A stretch of 64,000 bases of DNA, from positions 5,580,001 through 5,644,000 of the forward strand of contig NZ_CP013234.1 in assembly GCF_001584185.1 (NCBI RefSeq), written 5' to 3'. The translations under genes and the position numbers were made by a program. The stretch is from Collimonas pratensis. Lineage in GTDB: Bacteria; Pseudomonadota; Gammaproteobacteria; Burkholderiales; Burkholderiaceae_D. The notes under the pieces were generated by a model, which saw only the letters and a program-made list of their open reading frames with translations, had not been told where the DNA came from and did no database searches. This document shows, one piece after another, positions 1-6,088 of the stretch (positions are counted from its first letter, which is position 1; every line of letters begins with the position of its first letter).

Positions 1-595
1 CGGTGATGATGAGTTTATGGCCCTTGTCTGTGTGCTCGTAGTAGTACAACAGGCCGGCCGCTTCCAGGCGACGGTGGACGTAGTTATGGTCGCTCTCATC
101 GAACTGGATGGCGTCCGTCATGATCGGATCGGTACCGCTGACACGATAGTCCCAGTCCGGCAAAGTGCCGTAATCGGCGCAGATGCTGTCGATCTGTTCG
201 CGCAGGGTCTTGCCGTGGAAGATGTAGTTGTCCTTGCGCAGGCGCAGGTATTGGGTCCAGGGCCCTAGCTTGGCTTGATAAAAGACGATATTGCCGTCGG
301 TACGGAGCAGGCGGAATTCGAAGCAGTAGCCGGTGAAGTAGCGCAGGCTGCCGTCGGCTCTCACCAGTTCCACGCAGAACAGCTTGCCTTGCAAATCCTT
401 CAGGGCCAGTTCGGCGTCGTCCGACAATAATTCCACGGTGTAGTCGAAATCACGCGACAGGCTTTCGACGGCATCGAGCTTGTTGACCAGCAGCTGGGCC
501 TGCGGACCGTCGTCGTGCGGGAAGGAAAGGCGAAGAATACGCTTGTTCTGGCGGCCGTTGATAAGGCTTTGCAGGCTTTGAAGTAGGTTACTCAT
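1..595 (-). CDS. vgrG: Type VI secretion tip protein VgrG, N-terminal part (runs off the window)
   Basis: Translating the minus strand from an ATG at about 595 gives an open frame of about 198 residues to the window edge. It begins MSNLLQSLQSLINGRQNKR, continues with LSRDFDYTVELLSDDAEL, DGSLRYFTGYCFEFRLLRTDGN, LGPWTQYLRLRKDNYIFHGKT and VHRRLEAAGLLYYYEH. This is the gp27-like N-terminal domain of VgrG, the trimeric spike at the tip of the type VI secretion needle: the PW-x-x-L-R-x-R-x-D-x-x-IF signature and the 'RRLEAEGLYYYFEH' type motif are typical. The OB-fold/needle and any C-terminal effector domain lie outside the window. No other T6SS gene is in the window, so this may be an orphan vgrG island. 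The start lacks a strong Shine-Dalgarno sequence. Confidence 0.85.
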   Translation of the reverse strand, partial: MSNLLQSLQSLINGRQNKRILRLSFPHDDGPQAQLLVNKLDAVESLSRDFDYTVELLSDDAELALKDLQGKLFCVELVRADGSLRYFTGYCFEFRLLRTDGNIVFYQAKLGPWTQYLRLRKDNYIFHGKTLREQIDSICADYGTLPDWDYRVSGTDPIMTDAIQFDESDHNYVHRRLEAAGLLYYYEHTDKGHKLIIT

Positions 596-821
596 GCCGT
601 GATCCTGACGTTACCGATAAATATTGTCGTGTGGGAATAGTTGAGATCGAGATAGTACCAAACATATACGCGAATATAACGCGGAACTGTCTGTCTAGTT
701 GCAAAAACAACACATATGCATGCGGTATCGGAGACGAGCGTCCGGATTGCGCAAAGCGCCGCCTTGCCGGCCAGTTAACCCCACAACCGACCGCCTGTAC
801 ATAGGCGTTTAGCTTAAATTC

Positions 822-1127
822 CTAGTCGAATACCGGCCGAAAGAAGCTTCTCTCGTAGCTCAGAATGCATTTGGTCTGTTCCGCATATTTGAAGGCGGCC
901 TGGCAGTCCGCGTCTTCCGCCATCTTGATGCGGTACTGCTCATAGTCGGCCAGGCTGGGGAAGGTGAACAAGGCCAGGGCGACGTTGTTGGCGCCCTCGG
1001 ATGGCAAGAAGTAGCCGTGATGGGAGCCGCCGAATTTTTCCACCAGCGGAATCCACAATTTCCCGTAATGCTCAAATTCCTTGAGTTTGCCAGCGTCGAT
1101 GATGTAGCGCAGATAACACGTGACCAT
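822..1127 (-). CDS. NIPSNAP family protein
   Basis: A 101-residue protein starting MVTCYLRYIIDAGKLKEFEHYG. The ferredoxin-like alpha/beta barrel of NIPSNAP proteins is recognisable from the short-strand start (CYLRYII), the 'GKLKEFE..GKLWIPLVEKFGG' helix, 'NVALALFTFPSLADYEQYR' and the closing 'ERSFFRPV'. The family is small, cytoplasmic and of unclear biochemical role. The ATG at 1127 is preferred over an upstream one at 1151 because GGGAGAAGAA sits directly before it. It lies 34 bp downstream of the DMT transporter on the same strand and may be co-transcribed with it. Confidence 0.75.
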   Translation of the reverse strand: MVTCYLRYIIDAGKLKEFEHYGKLWIPLVEKFGGSHHGYFLPSEGANNVALALFTFPSLADYEQYRIKMAEDADCQAAFKYAEQTKCILSYERSFFRPVFD

Positions 1128-1161
1128 TTCTTCTCCCTGATTTTCTATCAAACATCAAACT

Positions 1162-2061
1162 TCACTGACGCTGCCAGTTCACCAGCACAATCCCGCTCAG
1201 CACCAGCACGGCGCCGAACACGAACGGCAAGCCGATCGGATCGTCCAGCAGCAGCACGCCGAAACTGACGCCGAACAGCGGCGTCAAGAATGAAAATACC
1301 GTCAGTCGCGACGCCAGGTAGCGGCGCAGCAGCCAGAACCATGCGAGGAAGCTGCCGAAGGCGACCACCAGCGACTGGAATACCAGGCTGACCCACATGA
1401 TGCCGATCAGCGGCGCCAGCTCAGTCTGGCCGGACACCAGCGCGACCAGCGGCAACGACAGCGCCGCCACCGTCAGTTGATACCACAGGGTCATGCTGGG
1501 CGAGGCATTGCTGAGAACGCTGCGCTTGATCATGATGGTGGTGGCAGCCCAAAATATCGCGGCCAGCACGCCCAGTGCATCGCCGATCAAGGTACGGCTG
1601 AAACCGGCGCCGGCTTCAAAGCCACCGACGAACGCTACCGCGATGCCGGCAAACGCGGCGATCACGCCCAGCCACTGGGTCAGGCCGAAACGCTCGCCCG
1701 GCACCAGCCAGTGCAAACCCAGCACAGTGAAAATCGGCGCGGTGTAAACGAATACCGACATGTGCGACGCCGTGGTGTAGTTCAAGCCGATGGAGACGCA
1801 CAGGAACTCGCCGGCAAACAGCAGGCCGGTCGCCAGGCCCGGCCAGAAGCTGCCGTCGGTCAGCGAGAATTTACTGCCGCGCCACCACATCAGGCCGCTC
1901 ACCAGCACGGCGGCGACGGCGGAACGCAGGCCGTTCTGCAGTATCGGCGAGATGCTCGGCGCCGCCACCTTGATCGCCACTTGCTGCAGCCCCCAGCACA
2001 TACAAAGAATTAACATCAGGCTCATGGCCAAGCCGTCTAGCGGCTTGCGGGAGGTAGGCAT
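1162..2061 (-). CDS. DMT-family (EamA) inner-membrane exporter
   Basis: A 299-residue hydrophobic protein with about ten predicted membrane segments arranged as two EamA repeats (about residues 10-140 and 155-295). The first ends in 'YTTASHMSVFVYTAPIFTVLGLHWL' and the second in 'YLASRLTVFSFLTPLFGVSFGVLLLDD', both characteristic of the drug/metabolite transporter superfamily. Members export amino acids, metabolites or drugs; substrate cannot be read from sequence. The start ATG at 2061 is preceded by GGAAAG. Downstream (34 bp) is the NIPSNAP gene. It is read away from the palindromic repeat at 2240-2397. Confidence 0.85.
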   Translation of the reverse strand: MPTSRKPLDGLAMSLMLILCMCWGLQQVAIKVAAPSISPILQNGLRSAVAAVLVSGLMWWRGSKFSLTDGSFWPGLATGLLFAGEFLCVSIGLNYTTASHMSVFVYTAPIFTVLGLHWLVPGERFGLTQWLGVIAAFAGIAVAFVGGFEAGAGFSRTLIGDALGVLAAIFWAATTIMIKRSVLSNASPSMTLWYQLTVAALSLPLVALVSGQTELAPLIGIMWVSLVFQSLVVAFGSFLAWFWLLRRYLASRLTVFSFLTPLFGVSFGVLLLDDPIGLPFVFGAVLVLSGIVLVNWQRQ

Positions 2062-2239
2062 GGTACGTCTTTCCGGAACAGGTGCAGGCAGGGATGGTTT
2101 GTCATAAATGTCATTTTACTCAGCGTTGATTTATCCCTATCATCAACGGCATCGGCCACCCCGGTGGCCCATTCAAAAATGCAGATTGCAAGGAGTATGC
2201 TTGAAAGTAGTCACTTTTGCATCGCCGGCAATAAACCCC

Positions 2240-2397
2240 GTGGACTGTAATAACCAAATCAGGAGCGAGGGGCGCGTACACGGCGCGCAGGGCAAGGCGC
2301 GAAGCGGAGCAATAGCGGGTCTATTGCGAGCATTTGCAACGCCGCCATGCGTGTCGTGTACGTGACAAGCGCTCTTGATTTGGTTATTACAGTCCAC
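2240..2397. repeat. 158-bp palindromic repeat element with central hairpin (copy 1)
   Basis: Outer arms 2240-2267 and 2370-2397 are inverted copies with 27 of 28 positions matching (GTGGACTGTAATAACCAAAT against its complement). At the exact centre (2310-2326) is the hairpin CAATAGCGGGTCTATTG, flanked by GC-rich sequence that also pairs imperfectly. The architecture matches the element at 60193-60357, which has different arms but the same centre. This looks like a small non-autonomous palindromic repeat; no transposase is nearby. It overlaps the longest possible 5' end of the following glycosyltransferase frame. Confidence 0.75.
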
Positions 2398-3618
2398 AAA
2401 TCGCCGGAGCCGATTATTCATAAGCCAGCACATGCGCCCCGCACGGGCGCCGCCACCAAACCTGCACGCCCTCGCAAACTATTGCTGTTAAGCGTTTCCG
2501 CCGGCGCCGGTCACATGCGCGCCGCCGAAGCACTGAAAGCTTATGCCGCCGCCGAATTCCCGGGCACCGAAGCAATCCACCTGGATGCCATGGATTTCGT
2601 CCCGGCCGGCTTCCGCGCCGTGTACACCGATTTCTACCTGCACCTGGTGAACCGCCATCCCGCGCTGTGGGGCTATGTCTACCAGAAAAGCGACAAGGCG
2701 CTCAGCAGTTCGCCGACGCAAAAGCTGCGGCGCGCGATCGAGCGCATCAGCACCCGGCCCTTGCGCAAAGCGATACAGGCGGCGGCGCCGGACGCCATCA
2801 TCTGCACCCATTTTCTGCCGGCCGAATTGCTGGCGCGCGAAATCGGCAAGCAGCGCGTGGTCTGTCCGGTGTGGGTGCAGGTCACGGATTTCGACCTGCA
2901 CAGCATGTGGCTGCAGCCGCTGATGCAGGGCTATTTCGCCGCCACCGAGGAAATCGCCTATCGCATGCGGACGCGCGGGCTGGCAGCCGATGCGGTGCAC
3001 GTCACCGGCATCCCGATCATGCCCGGTTTCGGCCAGACCCTGGAGCGCGAACCATGCGCGCGCCAGTTCGGCCTCGATCCGCAGCGCAAGATCATCCTGA
3101 TGATGTCAGGCGGCGCCGGCATCGGCGATCTCGACAAGACCGTGCAGCGGCTGCTGGCGCTGCCGGACGATTTCCAGCTGGTGGCGCTGGCCGGCAAGAA
3201 CGCCGCCATGCTGAGCGACCTGCAGCAGCTGGCGGCGGCACATCCGGGCCGGCTGTTCCCGTTCGGCTTCACCAGCCAGGTCGACGAATTGATGGCCTGC
3301 GCCGACCTGGCGATCACCAAGCCGGGCGGCCTGACCACCTCTGAATGCCTGGCGATGGGCGTGCCGATGATCATCCACTCGCCGATCCCGGGACAGGAGG
3401 AACGCAACGCCGACTACCTGCTGGAACAAGGCGCCGCGCTCAAGGCCATCGATCTCACCGCGCTGGAATACCGGGTGCAGCAACTGCTGCGACAACCGCA
3501 ACTGCTGCAGCGCTTGCGCCAGCGCAGCCTGGAGCTGGGCCGTCCACGCGCCGCGCGCGCGGTGCTGCAAACCGTGCTCAGCACGCTCGATTCTCCATTG
3601 ACTAGACTCTCGCCATGA
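2398..3618 (+). CDS. MurG/MGDG-synthase-like glycosyltransferase (GT28 family)
   Basis: The conserved protein starts around PRKLLLLSVSAGAGHMRAAEAL (nucleotides about 2470 onward), the N-terminal loop of UgtP/MGDG synthase and MurG-type GT-B glycosyltransferases, and ends with the UDP-sugar-binding half 'IILMMSGGAGIGDLDKTV', 'PFGFTSQVDELMACADLAITKPGGLTTSECLAMGVPMIIHSPIPGQEERNADYL'. The family transfers a sugar to a lipid acceptor at the membrane. About 400 residues, normal length. The start is uncertain: the only upstream ATG in frame (2347) lies inside the palindromic repeat and has no Shine-Dalgarno sequence; a TTG at 2380 is also inside it. The listed start (2398) is simply the end of the repeat. 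The stop overlaps the next gene's ATG. Confidence 0.75.
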   Translation, partial: KSPEPIIHKPAHAPRTGAATKPARPRKLLLLSVSAGAGHMRAAEALKAYAAAEFPGTEAIHLDAMDFVPAGFRAVYTDFYLHLVNRHPALWGYVYQKSDKALSSSPTQKLRRAIERISTRPLRKAIQAAAPDAIICTHFLPAELLAREIGKQRVVCPVWVQVTDFDLHSMWLQPLMQGYFAATEEIAYRMRTRGLAADAVHVTGIPIMPGFGQTLEREPCARQFGLDPQRKIILMMSGGAGIGDLDKTVQRLLALPDDFQLVALAGKNAAMLSDLQQLAAAHPGRLFPFGFTSQVDELMACADLAITKPGGLTTSECLAMGVPMIIHSPIPGQEERNADYLLEQGAALKAIDLTALEYRVQQLLRQPQLLQRLRQRSLELGRPRAARAVLQTVLSTLDSPLTRLSP

Positions 3619-4121
3619 CTGCTTCCACACCTTTCCGCCGCGTATTCGGCATGCTGTTCTGGGCGGTGCTGACCGCCTTTTTTTTCGCCAACGTCGAGAT
3701 CCAGATCGAGGGCGCGGCCGGCTGGGCCGCCAACCTGCCGACCTGGCGCATCGAACATCACTGGCTGCTCGACATCTTCTGGGGCGGGCGCGCCATGACC
3801 GGCTATCACGCCTGGATCTTCCCGTTCATCGCCCTGATGTTCCACTATCCGATCTGGTTCAACGGCAGCTGGGACTGGCGCGGCGAGTGCCGCATCATGG
3901 CTTCCATCATGGTGTTCTGGATCAGCGAAGACTGGCTCTGGTTCGTGCTTAACCCGGCTTACGGACTGGCGCGCTTTAATCCGCTGGACGTGCCGTGGCA
4001 CAAGCACTGGCTGGGCGGGGTGCCGGTCGATTACTGGATTTATTCGGTGGTGGCGATCGTATTGCTGTGGCTGGCCGAGCGCAAGCCGCGCCCGGTGGCC
4101 GTCGCGCTCAGCCGGGGCTGA
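3615..4121 (+). CDS. Conserved integral membrane protein of unknown function
   Basis: A 168-residue, Trp- and Phe-rich protein. Hydrophobic segments are visible near residues 8-26, 64-80, 92-112 and 138-156, suggesting four membrane passes. Notable conserved-looking charged/aromatic stretches are HHWLLDIFWGGRAMTGYH and HKHWLGGVPVDYW. I do not recognise a named family. The ATG overlaps the stop of the glycosyltransferase (ATGA), implying translational coupling; a role in the same lipid or glycolipid pathway is a reasonable inference only. Confidence 0.7.
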   Translation: MTASTPFRRVFGMLFWAVLTAFFFANVEIQIEGAAGWAANLPTWRIEHHWLLDIFWGGRAMTGYHAWIFPFIALMFHYPIWFNGSWDWRGECRIMASIMVFWISEDWLWFVLNPAYGLARFNPLDVPWHKHWLGGVPVDYWIYSVVAIVLLWLAERKPRPVAVALSRG

Positions 4122-4125
4122 ATCG

Positions 4126-4169
4126 ATATGTGAATCTCTGGTTCTGTATAGAAGTAGAGATTCATATAT
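4126..4169. promoter_or_regulatory. Inverted repeat upstream of the GntR gene
   Basis: ATATGTGAATCTCT (4126-4139) and AGAGATTCATATAT (4156-4169) are inverted copies with one mismatch in 14, separated by 16 bp. It lies between the membrane-protein stop and the GntR/UTRA gene. There is no U-run, so it is more likely an operator (possibly autoregulatory) than a terminator. Confidence 0.45.
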
Positions 4170-4232
4170 GTATTGTAAAAACAACTGGAACTTGGTAAAT
4201 TGCGGACCCGTTCCAAGTTTGAAATGTTGTAA

Positions 4233-5102
4233 ATGCTGATCAAAAAAAGTGCAAAAAACGCGTCTCTGCCGAAAAAAAATGCGTCTCTCTCGCAAAAAAA
4301 CACGCCTCTCCTGAAAAAAAACGCGTCTCTCTCCAAAAAAAACGCGCCTCTCTCGAAAAAAATTACGCCTCTCCCGCCGGAAAACAGCTCCGATCCGCGC
4401 CTGCCGCGTTATCTGCAAGTCCGTGACGATTTGCTGCAAAGGATCGCTTTGCGTAGCTGGGCCGCCGATGAAGCGCTGCCATCCGAGGACAAGCTGGCCG
4501 CTGAATATGAAATTGCCGTCGGCACCATGCGCAAGGTGCTGGACGCGCTGGTCACCGACGGCGTCGTCGATCGCGTGCGGGGACGCGGAACATTCGTCGC
4601 GCGCGCTGCCGAACGCTCTTCGATGCTGCGTTTCGTACGGCAGCATGGCAAAGCCAAGAACCAGCTGCCGACTGCCGAGATCCGTTCGATGACGAGCGCC
4701 ATACCTCCCGCCGCGGTGGCAGAAAAACTCAAACTCAAGCCACGCGACAAGGCGCTGTATCTGCATCGCACCCGTTCGCTGGACAATGAAATCGTGCTGT
4801 CGGAACATATCTGGCTGCCGCTGGCGCGCTTCAGGAAACTGCAAAAATATCTGAAAAGCAATTCCCCGCCATCCCTGTATCCCGTCTACGAGAGCGAATG
4901 CGAAGTGCTGGTCTCGCGCGCCATCGATGACCTGACAGCGAAACCGCTGAACCGCGCCAATGCTTCCGTATTCAAGCTGAAAACCAAGACCATGGCGATC
5001 TGCGTCGAGCGGCTGATGCTGGATCACGCCGGCGAACCGGTCGAATGGCGCACGTCCTTTGTGCCGGCGGAGCGTTTCCAGTACTCGGCGGAAGTGCGCT
5101 AG
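4233..5102 (+). CDS. GntR-family transcriptional regulator with UTRA domain and repetitive N-terminal tail
   Basis: A 289-residue regulator. After a 50-residue tail comes the winged HTH (about 53-120: PRLPRYLQVRDDLLQRI ... LPSEDKLAAEYEIAVGTMRKVLDALV ... GRGTFVAR), then a UTRA effector-binding domain to the end (KPRDKALYLHRTRSLDNEIVLSE, RAIDDLTAKPLNRANAS). HutC/FarR subgroup members repress sugar or amino-acid genes; the ligand is not evident. Oddity: residues 7-48 are six imperfect heptads of the KKNASLS type encoded by a 21-bp tandem repeat with A7-A8 runs. The ATG at 4233 has no clear Shine-Dalgarno sequence, and no alternative start exists before the HTH. Confidence 0.8.
   Translation: MLIKKSAKNASLPKKNASLSQKNTPLLKKNASLSKKNAPLSKKITPLPPENSSDPRLPRYLQVRDDLLQRIALRSWAADEALPSEDKLAAEYEIAVGTMRKVLDALVTDGVVDRVRGRGTFVARAAERSSMLRFVRQHGKAKNQLPTAEIRSMTSAIPPAAVAEKLKLKPRDKALYLHRTRSLDNEIVLSEHIWLPLARFRKLQKYLKSNSPPSLYPVYESECEVLVSRAIDDLTAKPLNRANASVFKLKTKTMAICVERLMLDHAGEPVEWRTSFVPAERFQYSAEVR
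4251..4376 (+). repeat. 21-bp tandem repeat (about six units) with poly-A tracts inside a coding region
   Basis: Units run GCAAAAAACGCGTCTCTGCC, then five more of the form (G/C)AAAAAAA-NCGCNTCTCTC, each 21 bp and so in frame. Each carries a run of six to eight A and a GCGTCTCTC tail. It encodes the heptads AKNASLP, KKNASLS, QKNTPLL, KKNASLS, KKNAPLS, KKITPLP. Copy-number change would add or remove seven residues; slippage in an A run would disrupt the regulator's frame. Confidence 0.85.
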
Positions 5103-5249
5103 CGGCGCCCGGGGCAGGGGACGGGCCGGCTGCACGCCATCGCCGCCAGCAGTCGATTCACGACGTATTCCTGCATTTCGTCGCTTTTCGCTTCTCCCGC
5201 CGCTGCGGCGACCAGATAATCGCCGCAGATCACTCAACGGGAGAACCTC

Positions 5250-5777
5250 ATGTTTGCACAAATCATTTCACACACACCACTCTGGGTCTGGGCGCTGCTG
5301 GCGTTCCTGGTCTACCGCGGCGTCCTTGCCAGCGTCGACCGCGAGCTGACGCTCAAGAAACTGGCCATCATCCCGCTGGTGATGCTGGCGCTGTCCTGGC
5401 AGGGCGTGTCGACCGTGTTTGGCATCTTGGCGCTGCCGATGCTGTGCTGGCTGCTGGCGGCGGCCGTCGCGGCGACGCTGACCTGGCGCTTGTTCAGGAA
5501 AGATCGCGTGAGCGCTTATCCGGAACGCGGCGTCGTATTCCAGCGCGGCAGCTGGCTGCCATTGATGCTGATGATGGGGATTTTCCTGACCAAATATGTG
5601 GTTGGCGTGACACTGGCCATGCATCCGGCGCTAGCGCAAGACACTGTATTTACCGTCGTTGTCTGTACGTTGTACGGTGTGTTCAACGGCATGTTCATCG
5701 GCCGCCTGCTGCGCATCGTCAACCTTTACTACAGCCCGCAACCGGCGCCAAGCGCCTATAACGGCCAGTTGAACTGA
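5250..5777 (+). CDS. DUF6622-like integral membrane protein
   Basis: A 175-residue protein with about five hydrophobic segments (approximately residues 8-25, 38-54, 57-78, 105-124, 131-152). The layout 'PLWVWALLAFLVYRGV', 'RELTLKKLAIIPLVMLALS' and 'GVFNGMFIGRLLRIVNLY' resembles the small DUF6622 membrane family found in Burkholderiales; the assignment is from memory of the family pattern. Function unknown. The ATG at 5250 follows CGGGAGAACCTC. A strong hairpin downstream serves the converging yjiX-cstA operon. Confidence 0.6.
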   Translation: MFAQIISHTPLWVWALLAFLVYRGVLASVDRELTLKKLAIIPLVMLALSWQGVSTVFGILALPMLCWLLAAAVAATLTWRLFRKDRVSAYPERGVVFQRGSWLPLMLMMGIFLTKYVVGVTLAMHPALAQDTVFTVVVCTLYGVFNGMFIGRLLRIVNLYYSPQPAPSAYNGQLN

Positions 5778-5790
5778 ACGACAAAAAACA

Positions 5791-5822
5791 GGGCAAAAAA
5801 AACCGACCGGCAAGCCGGTCGG
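5791..5822 (-). terminator. Rho-independent terminator of the cstA-yjiX operon
   Basis: CCGACCGGC-AA-GCCGGTCGG (5803-5822) is a perfect 9-bp stem; read on the minus strand it is followed by a run of eight T. It lies 44 bp after the yjiX stop codon. Confidence 0.85.
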
Positions 5823-5865
5823 CATCAACATCCCCACAGGATGCTTAACTTTCAAGCAGCTGGCG

Positions 5866-6066
5866 CTAACAGCAGCGTCCAACCCGGCCATTGCCGCCAT
5901 AACGCGCTTCCTGGCGTTCCTTGAAGAACTCTTCATAGCTCATCATCGGTTCGCCCGGATGGGTGTTTTCCATATGCGTCACGTAAGTGCCGTACTCAGG
6001 CAACCCCACCATCAGGCGCATGGTCTGACCGAGGTAACGTCCGGCTTTCGACAGTTCTTCCAGCAT
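5866..6066 (-). CDS. yjiX: YbdD/YjiX family small protein (DUF466)
   Basis: A 66-residue protein: MLEELSKAGRYLGQTMRLM, VGLPEYGTYVTHMENTHP, GEPMMSYEEFFKERQEARYGG. The 'G.PdYe.Yv.H....HP....s..eFf+.r...RY' pattern is diagnostic of the YbdD/YjiX family, almost always found directly downstream of cstA or btsT transporter genes. The ATG at 6066 is chosen because AAAGG lies just upstream and family members start there; it overlaps the region just past the cstA stop by translational closeness (23 bp). The Cys-Cys C-terminus is visible. Precise function is unknown; it is presumed to support the transporter. Confidence 0.9.
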   Translation of the reverse strand: MLEELSKAGRYLGQTMRLMVGLPEYGTYVTHMENTHPGEPMMSYEEFFKERQEARYGGNGRVGRCC

Positions 6067-6088
6067 GGCCGGCCTTTCAGGTTGATAT

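Noticed and set aside
3414..5261. Long antisense frame (615 codons, minus strand)
   Set aside because: It lies opposite three genes with clear family motifs; composition is Arg/Ala/Gly-rich shadow sequence without any motif.
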